From: Bacteroidales bacterium
GTDB taxonomy: Bacteria; Bacteroidota; Bacteroidia; Bacteroidales; P3
DNA: 41,572 nt
NCBI GenBank assembly: GCA_017449975.1
Contig: JAFSYK010000078.1
Location: 1-41,572 of the forward strand
Direction: 5' to 3'
This document shows positions 7,760 through 14,936 of the stretch, one piece after another. Every line of letters begins with the position of its first letter. Within the stretch, counting starts at the first letter, position 1. The notes beneath the pieces are model-generated. The model did no database searches and was not told the DNA's origin. It saw nothing but the letters and a program-made list of their open reading frames with translations. The translations under genes and the position numbers were made by a program.

Positions 7760-9060
7760 TACAATCGTATAATCTTTGCGCCCAACTTGCGCAGACGCTC
7801 GTCGATGTGCTGATAGCCGCGGTCTATTTGTTCAATATTGTCAATACGGCTCTTGCCCTCGGCACTCAGCGCCGCTATCAGCAGCGCCACGCCGGCACGG
7901 ATATCGGGCGACACCATGCGCACCCCCTTCAACGGATGTTCACGGTCGAGGCCGATGACGGTGGCACGGTGTGGGTCGCAGAGGATAATCTGGGCACCCA
8001 TGTCTATCAGTTTGTCGACAAAGAACAGGCGGCTTTCAAACATCTTCTGATGTATCAGCACGCTGCCCTTCGCCTGGATGGCCACCACCAGCGCGATGCT
8101 GATGAGGTCGGGCGTGAAGCCCGGCCACGGAGCGTCGGCGATGGTCATGATGGAGCCGTCCATGAAACGTTCTATCTCGTAGTGTTCCTGTGCAGGGATG
8201 TAGAGGTCGTCGCCCCGCTGCCACACCTCGATACCCAGGCGGCGGAACACCTGCGGTATCAGGCCCAGATGCTCCACCTGGACATCCTTGATGGTGATGT
8301 CGCTCTGCGTCATGGCGGCCATGCCGATGAAGCTACCCACCTCGATCATGTCAGGCAGCAGGCGGTGTGTACAGCCGTGCAGCTCTTTGACGCCGCGGAT
8401 GGTGAGGAGGTTGGAGCCTACGCCGGAAATCTTGGCACCCATGCGGTTGAGCATCTTGCACAACTGGTAGACATACGGCTCACAGGCCGCGTTCATAATG
8501 GTGGTGGTGCCTTGCGCCATCACGGCGGCCATGATGATATTGGCCGTACCAGTCACCGATGCTTCGTCGAGCAACATATAGCAGCCCTTCAGCCGCTTCT
8601 TGCTCTGCACACGGTAGGCGTTGCGCTTGTATTCCACGGTGGCGCCCAGCCGCTCCATGCCCAGAAAATGGGTGTCGAGACGGCGACGGCCAATCTTGTC
8701 GCCACCCGGCTGCGGCACGTAGGCCAGTCCGAAGCGCGACAGTAACGGACCCACCAGCATGATGCTGCCGCGCAGCGCCATGGCCTGCTCGGCAAACTCT
8801 GCGCTCTCCAGCATCGCCATATTGACCTGGTCGGCCTGGAACTCATAGGTGGAGGGACCCACTTTGCGGGCGCGCACGCCCAGCAAAATCAGCAGGTCGA
8901 TCAGTTTATTGACATCGCGGATGTCGGGGATATTCTCGATTCGCACCGGCTCCGATGTCAACATGACGGCGCAGATAACCTGCAGTGCCTCATTCTTGGC
9001 ACCCTGGGGTGTGATCTCCCCCTTCAGGCGCTGGCCCCCGATGATTTCAAACGATGCCAT
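7759..9060 (-). CDS. murA: UDP-GlcNAc enolpyruvyl transferase, Cys-to-Asp type
   Basis: The 433-residue enzyme adds enolpyruvate to UDP-N-acetylglucosamine, the first committed step of peptidoglycan synthesis. K22 and N23 in GAKNEAL are the conserved substrate residues. The active-site loop reads PGGDKIGRR, so the position normally held by cysteine (Cys115 in E. coli) is Asp121. In other bacteria this change keeps activity and prevents covalent inactivation by fosfomycin. The start at 9060 (MASFEIIGG) is chosen because it matches the family start; a longer frame upstream overlaps the preceding gene. It follows the DUF4290 gene after one base, which indicates an operon. Its stop codon is at the edge of a MITE-like element. 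Confidence 0.95.
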   Translation of the reverse strand: MASFEIIGGQRLKGEITPQGAKNEALQVICAVMLTSEPVRIENIPDIRDVNKLIDLLILLGVRARKVGPSTYEFQADQVNMAMLESAEFAEQAMALRGSIMLVGPLLSRFGLAYVPQPGGDKIGRRRLDTHFLGMERLGATVEYKRNAYRVQSKKRLKGCYMLLDEASVTGTANIIMAAVMAQGTTTIMNAACEPYVYQLCKMLNRMGAKISGVGSNLLTIRGVKELHGCTHRLLPDMIEVGSFIGMAAMTQSDITIKDVQVEHLGLIPQVFRRLGIEVWQRGDDLYIPAQEHYEIERFMDGSIMTIADAPWPGFTPDLISIALVVAIQAKGSVLIHQKMFESRLFFVDKLIDMGAQIILCDPHRATVIGLDREHPLKGVRMVSPDIRAGVALLIAALSAEGKSRIDNIEQIDRGYQHIDERLRKLGAKIIRL

Positions 9061-9061
9061 G

Positions 9062-9658
9062 CTATTTCTTGCGTTTTTTGTTCTTGCCTTTCGGACGAGG
9101 TTCGGCCTTCTCAATCGCATATTCGCGGTTGAACTGGAAATCGGCGGGCGGCTGCAGCCGGTTGTCGCTCATTTCCGCCATCTGGTCCACAATGAGGGTG
9201 TCCTCCACCGTGTCACTGTTCCAGGTGAGGTACTCCCGCTTCATCGTGTGGGCGATCTGTGCCGCCAGCACCTCACGCTCCTCCCCTTCCGGCATCTCGG
9301 CCACCTGCTGTATCATCTTCTCCAGATTGGCACCGTAGTGACGGTAGCGCATCTTGTTGTCCTTATAGTGCAGCGGCTGGGGACGCAGACGGTCCTCTTC
9401 CGGACGGGTGAGGGGGAACGGCGTGTCGACATCCAAATCCCAGTCGGCCATCATCATCAAATGGTCCCAGAGTTTGTGCCGATACTCCACCGAGTCTTTG
9501 GCTTGCGGGTTTACCTGACCCATCACCGACACGATGGCCTCGGCCACCTTGGAGCGCTGCTCCCGGTCCTCTATGGTTTTTGCATACTGTATCAGCTTGA
9601 CCACATTGCGGCCATAATCGCTGATGCAGAGATGTTCTCTTTGACTGTTGTATTCCAT
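9062..9658 (-). CDS. DUF4290 family protein
   Basis: The 198-residue, highly charged protein belongs to the Bacteroidota family DUF4290 (N-terminal EYNSQREHLCISDYGRNVVKLI). No signal peptide or membrane segment is seen, so it is probably cytosolic. The C terminus is a basic tail (RPKGKNKKRKK), which may bind nucleic acid or ribosomes; this is inference. In many members of the phylum it lies directly upstream of murA, as it does here with one base between them, so a link with envelope synthesis is plausible but the function is not known. Confidence 0.85.
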   Translation of the reverse strand: MEYNSQREHLCISDYGRNVVKLIQYAKTIEDREQRSKVAEAIVSVMGQVNPQAKDSVEYRHKLWDHLMMMADWDLDVDTPFPLTRPEEDRLRPQPLHYKDNKMRYRHYGANLEKMIQQVAEMPEGEEREVLAAQIAHTMKREYLTWNSDTVEDTLIVDQMAEMSDNRLQPPADFQFNREYAIEKAEPRPKGKNKKRKK

Positions 9659-10075
9659 TCAGGTTTTATATATTAAATATATAACTATTGTTTTTTATAA
9701 TTATTGCCCGTCATGGCAGAAAAAGTACCCTTTCATGGCGGTAATATTTTTTCAAATGATGAAAAATGTGTAATATTGCATCCGCTTTCGAGAGCACGAA
9801 AGCGGATGCAAGAAAAGCATTGCAATACTGTCCTTGTCTATCAAATCGGCAAATTTTAGAAGGGGGACTGAGCATTTATGCTTTCGCTTGATTGTGTATG
9901 CTATCCATTTAGCATATCTTCAGGCGTGAGATATGTTCCCCAGACCCCGTTCCTTCAAAGGTGTTTGCCGATACCTATAGACAAACGGACATGAGTACAT
10001 ACCCTCATGCCTTTCTTATTTAGTTTAGTAATGTTCCGTTGGAGGGTCGGAACCCTTTTCAAAAGCATCAAAACA
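9659..10075. other. Gene-free spacer with a 14-bp perfect hairpin
   Basis: This 417-bp spacer separates the leftward DUF4290-murA unit from the rightward lipoprotein gene. The main feature is a perfect hairpin at 9777-9810: 14-bp arms starting TGCATCCGCTTTCG with the loop AGAGCA. It is not followed by a T tract on either strand, so it is not an ordinary terminator. A second, smaller dyad (TATGCT facing AGCATA) lies near 9897-9917. No exact TAnnTTTG box and no gene was found. Confidence 0.5.
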
Positions 10076-10807
10076 ATGAAAAAGAAAAGATTTCTTCTGT
10101 TGGCCTTTGCGGCCTTGCTGAGCGTGGGACTTGCATCCTGCGAAAAAGACAACGACAGCACGGGTGGCTCCAATTCCAACAGCAACGGAGGCGGTTCGGG
10201 TCAAACACCGGGCGACTATGTAGACCTGGGTCTGCCCAGCGGCCTGCTGTGGGCCACGCGCAACATTGGTGCTGAAAGCCCAGAGGACTACGGCGACTAT
10301 TTCGCCTGGGGCGAGACGCAGCCCAAGAGTGTCTACAATTGGAGTACCTACCGATACTGCAACGGTGCTTTCGACCAACTCACCAAGTACTGCTACAATT
10401 CCAGTTATGGTTACAACGGATTCACCGATAACCTGACCACCCTGCAGCCCAGCGACGATGCCGCCACCGCCAACTGGGGCAACGGGTGGCGCACCCCCAC
10501 CATGGAAGAGTGGCAAGAACTAAGAGATAACACCACCAGTATCTGGACTACCCGCAATGGTGTGTACGGACGTTTGCTTACCGCCTCCAACGGCAACAGT
10601 CTCTTCCTGCCTGCCGCTGGCGGCCGCTCGGGCAGCGAGCTCCTCGGCGCAGGAGAGGACGGCGACTACTGGTCTGCCTCGCTCTATTCAGACTACCCGA
10701 ACGGTGCGTGGTGCTTCTACTTCTCCTCGGGCGACCAGTTCGTGGACGACGGCGGCGGCCGCCGCAACGGCGGGCAATCTGTCCGGGCTGTGCGCTCTGC
10801 GCGTTAG
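10076..10807 (+). CDS. Lipoprotein with FISUMP domain
   Basis: The 243-residue protein has a lipoprotein signal (MKKKRFLLLAF, lipobox LASC, Cys22), a short glycine/serine/asparagine linker and a single FISUMP (Fibrobacter succinogenes major paralogous) domain from about residue 45 on. Its marks are YVDLGLPSGLLWATRNIG, DYFAWGE, GNGWRTPTMEEWQEL and the ending GQSVRAVR. Such proteins are exposed lipoproteins of gut and rumen bacteria; their ligand is not known. The ATG at 10076 is chosen because it starts the lipoprotein signal; the frame upstream has no signal-like start. It is a single gene, followed by a terminator-like hairpin. Confidence 0.85.
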   Translation: MKKKRFLLLAFAALLSVGLASCEKDNDSTGGSNSNSNGGGSGQTPGDYVDLGLPSGLLWATRNIGAESPEDYGDYFAWGETQPKSVYNWSTYRYCNGAFDQLTKYCYNSSYGYNGFTDNLTTLQPSDDAATANWGNGWRTPTMEEWQELRDNTTSIWTTRNGVYGRLLTASNGNSLFLPAAGGRSGSELLGAGEDGDYWSASLYSDYPNGAWCFYFSSGDQFVDDGGGRRNGGQSVRAVRSAR

Positions 10808-10852
10808 AACTTGCCTGTTGTTCCGCCGCCCCGCACGTTAAAACTATCCCTA

Positions 10853-10897
10853 ACGCAGGAGCTTCTCCGTTTGGAAACGGCTCCTGCGTTTATATTA
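10853..10897 (+). terminator. Terminator-like hairpin after lipoprotein gene
   Basis: ACGCAGGAG (10853-10861) pairs with CTCCTGCGT (10881-10889), enclosing a second stem CCGTTT/AAACGG with a five-base bulge. TTATATTA follows. It is likely to end the FISUMP transcript. Confidence 0.6.
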
Positions 10898-11067
10898 GCA
10901 GGACCTCTATCCACACTAAACACCTTCCTGTTGAATTATCGCAAATTTTGCGACAACTGCTTCTACTTATCCATCAGGCACAAAATTGCAAAGGGAATGT
11001 GCGTTTCGAACTCCATCCTATTCGTAGTAATTAAATGATGAAAAGATGAAAAATTTTGCCAGTTTAA

Positions 11068-11075
11068 TACTTTTG
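11068..11075 (+). promoter_or_regulatory. Bacteroidales -7 box (TACTTTTG) for MNT/HEPN pair
   Basis: An exact TAnnTTTG match. Transcription would begin near 11081, giving a leader of about 13 nt before the ATG at 11095. No clear -33 TTTG at the right distance was seen. Confidence 0.5.
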
Positions 11076-11094
11076 TGTAATTTTGAAAATTGAA

Positions 11095-11406
11095 ATGGAT
11101 AGAGAGAAAGTACTGAATATGATACGGTCAACGGTGCGATCCTCGGAGCCTGATGCTGAGATAATTCTCTATGGTTCGAGGGCCAGAGGCAACGCACGTC
11201 CGGACTCGGATTGGGATATCATCGTATTGCTCAATAAGCCACCGATGCCACATCAGGAACGCTATACAATAGCAAACGAGCTATGGAACAAGGGTTTTGA
11301 TATCGGCGAAGAGATAAACACTCTGGTTTACACTGTTGACCAATGGCGCAACGCTCCACCTTCATTGTTTAAGTATAACGTAAGAGAGGAAGGAATTAGA
11401 TTATGA
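11095..11406 (+). CDS. MNT-type nucleotidyltransferase (antitoxin-like)
   Basis: The 103-residue protein is a minimal nucleotidyltransferase: GSRARG at 27-32 is the GSxxxG motif and DSDWD holds the metal aspartates D39 and D41. In studied MNT/HEPN pairs the MNT protein neutralises the HEPN partner, in some cases by attaching AMP to it. The start ATG at 11095 is preferred; an in-frame TTG at 11083 would add four residues. Its end overlaps the HEPN gene by four bases (ATGA), so the two are made together. It is in an accessory stretch with hairpin-rich, AT-rich flanks, which fits horizontal gain. Confidence 0.85.
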   Translation: MDREKVLNMIRSTVRSSEPDAEIILYGSRARGNARPDSDWDIIVLLNKPPMPHQERYTIANELWNKGFDIGEEINTLVYTVDQWRNAPPSLFKYNVREEGIRL

Positions 11407-11804
11407 GTTTATCGGAAGAAGAACGCCATGCCATTGTGCTTTATCGCATCGAGAAGGCTCGATTGGCTCTGGACGAGATCAGGCGTGTTATGCCTATGAA
11501 AGTGTGGGGTATGATTGCCAACCGTATGTACTATGCCCTTTACTACGCCGCTTCGGCTGCGCTCATCAAAGATGAACATCTTGTGAGCACGCATAAAGGT
11601 GTCATTGCCATGCTGAACCAGTATTATGTGCGCACAGGTTTGCTTTCAAAAGAGGATGGCAACCTCTTTGGCAATGTGTTTGCATTTCGCAAAGGCAGCG
11701 ACTATGACGATTTCATTGATGCAACGGAGCAAGATATCAATAACTACCTGCCGCAAGTAGAAAAACTGGTAGAAAAGATTATATTGTTAGCAACCCAGTT
11801 ATAA
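11403..11804 (+). CDS. HEPN-domain protein (toxin-like partner of MNT)
   Basis: The 133-residue, mostly helical protein has the HEPN look: NRMYYALYYAASAAL (40-54), STHKGV (62-67) and AFRKGSDYDDF (94-104). The canonical HEPN RNase motif R-x4-6-H is not clear; R96 is followed by Tyr101 instead of His. The protein may therefore be a variant RNase or an inactive binder. It is coupled to the MNT gene by the ATGA overlap. By analogy with known MNT/HEPN pairs it is the likely toxin, but this is inferred from the pairing. Confidence 0.8.
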   Translation: MSLSEEERHAIVLYRIEKARLALDEIRRVMPMKVWGMIANRMYYALYYAASAALIKDEHLVSTHKGVIAMLNQYYVRTGLLSKEDGNLFGNVFAFRKGSDYDDFIDATEQDINNYLPQVEKLVEKIILLATQL

Positions 11805-11806
11805 CT

Positions 11807-11870
11807 GTGAAACGGATTACGCGAATAGAACAGCTAATCCGTGCGTATCCGAGCAATCCGTGTTCGTTTC
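11807..11870. repeat. Dispersed AATCCGTG-type intergenic repeat, copy A
   Basis: GAAACGGATT near the left end faces AATCCGTGTTCGTTTC at the right end (an imperfect inverted repeat), with TAATCCGTGCGTATCCG between them. Related sequences occur at 33209-33259 and 41324-41379, so this is a small family of spacer repeats. Confidence 0.55.
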
Positions 11871-11888
11871 AAAAACTAAATAATCCCC

Positions 11889-12758
11889 CTACCCTTCCAT
11901 CAACCGCATAAAGGTTGGCGGCACCGGCGTTTCGAATTCCATCTTCTTGTTTGTGATGGGATGCCGGAAGCAGAGACGGAAGGCATGCAACGCCAGCCGG
12001 TGGATGGGGGCGCTGTCCTCCTTGTAGCCATACATGGGATCGTGGACCACCGGATGCTGGAGTTCCCGCAGGTGTACACGTATCTGGTTGCGGCGACCCG
12101 TGTCCAACCGCAGCTCCACCAACGAAAAGCGTCCGTTGGTCTGCAGCACTCGGTAATGGGTAACGGCTTTCTTGCCGCCATTGTCGGTGGGAGAAGAGAG
12201 CACACAGTATTGTCCGTCTGTCAGCCAAGAGGTGATGGTACCCTCCTTCGGGGTGATGCTGCCCCACGCCACGGCAATATAGGCACGGTCGTACACCCTA
12301 CCCTTCCAGTCCTCTTCGAACCGACGCGACACCTCCTTGCTTTTCGACACCACCATCAAGCCCGAAGTGTCCCTGTCCAGCCGGTGAACGATATGGGCAT
12401 GGACCGATTCGTTGCGATGGTCCAGATAGTAATTCAACTCGGTGATGACCGTCCGGTCGTTGGGGTGCCGGCTGAACGAGAGTAAACCTTCGTGCTTATT
12501 GACCACCATCAGGTAGCTGTCCTCATAGATAATGTCCAAATTGGAAGGCAAGAAACGGGAAGAATAACTTTTTTTGGTACGTTCCACAAGCATTCCAGAC
12601 TGCAAAGGGAAGTCGAATTGACTCACTTTTCTCCCCTCAACTTTTATCTCATGCGCCAACACCTGCTTCACCTGAGTCTTGCTCATGCCAGGCATCTGCT
12701 CAATCAAAAAATTCAACAGCGTGGTAGGTTCTTTTACCCTAAAACAAACATTGCTCAT
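11889..12758 (-). CDS. RluA-family rRNA/tRNA pseudouridine synthase
   Basis: The 289-residue protein converts uridine to pseudouridine in structured RNA. An S4-like RNA-binding region lies at about 12-50 (SKTQVKQVLAHEIKVEGRKV), and the catalytic motif is HRLDRDTSG at 125-133 with Asp128 as the nucleophile. RNTGRRNQIRVHL-like sequence (DTGRRNQIRVHL) follows, as in RluA/RluD members. The exact target uridine cannot be told. I chose ATG 12758; an earlier in-frame ATG at 12791 would make the parS site part of the coding sequence. A -7 box lies at 12854-12861. It is leftward and downstream of nadA. Confidence 0.9.
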   Translation of the reverse strand: MSNVCFRVKEPTTLLNFLIEQMPGMSKTQVKQVLAHEIKVEGRKVSQFDFPLQSGMLVERTKKSYSSRFLPSNLDIIYEDSYLMVVNKHEGLLSFSRHPNDRTVITELNYYLDHRNESVHAHIVHRLDRDTSGLMVVSKSKEVSRRFEEDWKGRVYDRAYIAVAWGSITPKEGTITSWLTDGQYCVLSSPTDNGGKKAVTHYRVLQTNGRFSLVELRLDTGRRNQIRVHLRELQHPVVHDPMYGYKEDSAPIHRLALHAFRLCFRHPITNKKMEFETPVPPTFMRLMEG

Positions 12759-12774
12759 TGTTTCACGTGGAACA
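12759..12774. promoter_or_regulatory. parS chromosome-partition site (perfect consensus)
   Basis: TGTTTCACGTGGAACA fits the ParB-binding consensus TGTTNCACGTGAAACA when read on the minus strand (TGTTCCACGTGAAACA, the exact Bacillus subtilis form). It sits directly against the rluA start codon. parS sites are usually clustered near the replication origin. No parA or parB is in the window. Confidence 0.9.
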
Positions 12775-12781
12775 TTTTGCG

Positions 12782-12852
12782 TTATCAACAACTTGTTGAA
12801 TGATATGAACTTTCAATTATTCGCTATAACGAGATATCGTTATTACGAAATA
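12782..12852. promoter_or_regulatory. Dyad cluster beside parS
   Basis: Next to parS are a TTATCAACA sequence (12782-12790), a palindrome CAACAACTTGTTG (12787-12799) and a hairpin ATAACGA-GATA-TCGTTAT (12826-12843) that extends imperfectly to 12817-12852. The role is unknown; the dyads could be binding sites of partition or initiation proteins, or act on the rluA leader. Confidence 0.4.
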
Positions 12853-12853
12853 A

Positions 12854-12861
12854 CAAAAATA
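12854..12861 (-). promoter_or_regulatory. -7 box (TATTTTTG) for rluA-type gene
   Basis: An exact TAnnTTTG match on the minus strand; it would give a leader of about 90 nt that includes the dyads and the parS site. Confidence 0.45.
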
Positions 12862-12869
12862 ACGCTTAA

Positions 12870-13823
12870 CTATTTAATTATTCCCAACTTTTTCGACATT
12901 TCCAACATCCGCTCGATGGGCTTGCGGGCCTTGTCGATCATTTCGGGCGACATGACAATCTCGGGCTGCTCATCGTCCAGACAACGATAGAGTTTTTCCA
13001 GCGTGTTCAACTTCATATAGGAGCAGTCCACACAGTTGCAGTTTTTATTGTCTTCCGGGTTGATGACGATAAACTCCTTGTCGGGGTTGTTGCGCTTCAT
13101 CTCCCAGAGTATGCCCGATTCGGTGGCCACGATGAACTGCTTGGCATCGCTGTTTTGGATGAAACTCAACATAGCTTTGGTTGAACCGATGAAGTCGGCC
13201 ACCTGCAGCAGCGCGGCGTTGCACTCGGGATGGGCAATCATCAATGCCTCGGGGTACTCTTTTTTCAACTGGATGGCACGCTCGGCACGCATGGCGTCGT
13301 GCACCATGCAGACACCGTCCCACAAAAGCATGTTGCGACCCGTCACCGAATTGATGTAGCCACCCAAGTTTTTATCGGGAGCGAAAATTATCTTTTGATC
13401 TTCCGGCAGCGAACGAATTAGTTTTTCAGCATTGCCCGAAGTACAGATTAAATCCGACAGGGCTTTGATTTCTGCCGAACAATTGATATAGGAAATAACC
13501 ATGTACCCAGGATGCGCCTCTTTGAAAGCTTTGAAAGCGTCGGCAGGACAAGAATCGGCCAACGAACAGCCGGCGGCCATATCCGGAAGCAGCACTTTGC
13601 GCGTAGGGTTGAGAATTTTGGCGGTCTCGGCCATGAAATGCACACCACAAAAAACAATGATGTCCGCTTCACAGCGTTCCGCCTCCCGGGCCAATGCAAG
13701 ACTGTCACCTATATAGTCCGATATCTCTTGTATCTCGTCACGTTGATAATAGTGACCCAAGATGACAGCGTTTTTTTTCTTTTTTAAAGAAAAAATGGCC
13801 TCTTTCAATTCTTGCATATCCAT
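12870..13823 (-). CDS. nadA: Quinolinate synthase
   Basis: The 317-residue 4Fe-4S enzyme condenses iminoaspartate with dihydroxyacetone phosphate to give quinolinate in de novo NAD synthesis. Three cysteine positions fit the cluster ligands: Cys86 (AAGCSL), Cys172 (DGVCMVH) and Cys267 (CSYM). The N-terminal GHYYQRDEIQE segment, ending in the substrate-binding YY, is present. nadB and nadC are not in the window. A -7 box (13845-13852) lies 22 bp upstream. It is divergent from rpiB across an AT-rich spacer. Confidence 0.95.
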   Translation of the reverse strand: MDMQELKEAIFSLKKKKNAVILGHYYQRDEIQEISDYIGDSLALAREAERCEADIIVFCGVHFMAETAKILNPTRKVLLPDMAAGCSLADSCPADAFKAFKEAHPGYMVISYINCSAEIKALSDLICTSGNAEKLIRSLPEDQKIIFAPDKNLGGYINSVTGRNMLLWDGVCMVHDAMRAERAIQLKKEYPEALMIAHPECNAALLQVADFIGSTKAMLSFIQNSDAKQFIVATESGILWEMKRNNPDKEFIVINPEDNKNCNCVDCSYMKLNTLEKLYRCLDDEQPEIVMSPEMIDKARKPIERMLEMSKKLGIIK

Positions 13824-13844
13824 ACTATATCAATTATTTCAATG

Positions 13845-13852
13845 CAAAGATA
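13845..13852 (-). promoter_or_regulatory. -7 box (TATCTTTG) for nadA
   Basis: Exact TAnnTTTG match on the minus strand; transcription would begin about 15 nt before the nadA ATG. Confidence 0.65.
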
Positions 13853-14249
13853 CGACTTTTTATCCCATCTTCGTCCCTTCCCATTTTTACTTTATAAATT
13901 ATAATCTTTCTTCTTTTTATTTTTTTTATTTTTTTATCTACTTTGTTAATTCTGTTCATATCTTCCTAATGAATTTTACAAGTTTATCTTTCATTAAGTT
14001 CTTCATCGACTTTTCACTATTTAATTAGTTTGTTTTTAATTATTTATCCAATCATTAACACGTTGTTGATAATGGTTTTAACAGTACCTTGTTAGCACAG
14101 TTACGGGCTTTTAATTTCTCTGTTTCATTCTTGAAATGTGTTATTATTTCTCCTGTTTTGACTTATTATTTTCTTTTCAAACCGCAATCAACATGTTTCT
14201 ACACACAAATTGTTAGTAAGTCTCATTTTTGATTTTTTTACATTCTTTT
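13853..14249. other. Very AT-rich spacer at the strand switch (origin candidate)
   Basis: The spacer between divergent nadA and rpiB is strongly AT-rich with long T runs on the plus strand. It holds TTATCAACA on the minus strand near 14062-14070 and TTATCCAATC near 14043, both imperfect matches to a DnaA box (TTATCCACA). Genes to its left run mostly leftward and genes to its right mostly rightward. This makes it a candidate for oriC or a neighbour of it, on inference only. No gene or IS was seen. Confidence 0.35.
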
Positions 14250-14257
14250 TACTTTTG
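14250..14257 (+). promoter_or_regulatory. Promoter of rpiB (TTTTTG / TACTTTTG)
   Basis: Exact -7 box TACTTTTG with a TTTG (-33) ending at 14231, 18 bases upstream. The spacing fits the Bacteroidales promoter. The leader would be about 30 nt. Confidence 0.7.
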
Positions 14258-14293
14258 CAAATAGAGACAACCACCAATAATCTGTGAAGACTG

Positions 14294-14737
14294 ATGAAAG
14301 AGATTATCCCTATCGCCAGTGACCATGCTGGATTTGAACTGAAAGAATTGGTAATCGCGCATCTGCGTGACAAGGGTTTTGAAGTGCGCGATTTCGGCAC
14401 CAACGGTCCGGACAGCGTCGACTATCCCGACTATGCCCATCCTGTCGGTAGTGCAATCAACAAGGGTGAATACCAACGTGGCATCGTTATCTGTGGCTCC
14501 GGCAACGGGGTGCAGATGACGGTGAACAAATACCTGCATGTGCGCTGCGCGCTGTGCTGGACACCCGAACTGGCGCAGCTGGGACGCGCCCACAACGACG
14601 CCAATATTCTCTCTATGCCTGCCCGCTTCATCTCCACCGAAACGGCCATGCAGATCGTCGATATGTTTCTAAATACTCCTTTCGAAGGAGGTCGACACGC
14701 CCGTCGTGTGGAGAAAATCAGTCAGTTGCTTTCATAA
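14294..14737 (+). CDS. rpiB: Ribose-5-phosphate isomerase B
   Basis: The 147-residue enzyme interconverts ribose-5-phosphate and ribulose-5-phosphate in the pentose phosphate pathway. SDHAGFELK at 9-17 and CGSGNGVQM with Cys67 as the proton-shuttling residue mark the RpiB/LacAB family; HNDANIL is also present. Length is normal. It has its own promoter and is followed by a strong terminator, so it is a single-gene unit here. LacA/LacB-like specificity is a less likely alternative since no lactose genes are near. Confidence 0.93.
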   Translation: MKEIIPIASDHAGFELKELVIAHLRDKGFEVRDFGTNGPDSVDYPDYAHPVGSAINKGEYQRGIVICGSGNGVQMTVNKYLHVRCALCWTPELAQLGRAHNDANILSMPARFISTETAMQIVDMFLNTPFEGGRHARRVEKISQLLS

Positions 14738-14742
14738 AATAG

Positions 14743-14777
14743 GAGGGTGAAATTAACAAGATTCACCCTCTTTTTTT
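14743..14777 (+). terminator. Rho-independent terminator of rpiB
   Basis: GAGGGTGAA pairs with TTCACCCTC across a 10-base loop and is followed by seven T. Confidence 0.92.
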
Positions 14778-14789
14778 ACATTTGTAAAC

Positions 14790-14809
14790 ACCCGAAAACG
14801 GGTTTTTTT
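14790..14809 (+). terminator. Second small hairpin with T tract
   Basis: ACCCG-AAAA-CGGGT followed by TTTTTT, 13 bases after the rpiB terminator. It is a back-up terminator or a leader element of the next transcript; the next -7-like box is TTACTTTG near 14875. Confidence 0.55.
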
Positions 14810-14936
14810 CTTTTTTAACATTTTTGTCCCTTCACTTTTAACATTTGCAATGGGGCGACAAAACAAATTTTTTCGTTACTTTGCATCTTTAAATATTGTT
14901 AATTCCTAATCATCCCACTGGAGGTAGTTCTATTGT

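Noticed and set aside
10007-10075. Upstream extension of the FISUMP lipoprotein
   Set aside because: The ATG at 10076 begins a proper lipoprotein signal; the extension would bury it.
9820-10075. Riboswitch or other known leader RNA upstream of the lipoprotein gene
   Set aside because: Some small stems are present but no conserved riboswitch core was recognised.
13996-14075. DnaA boxes in the AT-rich spacer
   Set aside because: Only imperfect matches (TTATCAACA, TTATCCAAT) were found, so they are not listed as sites; they are mentioned only as weak support.
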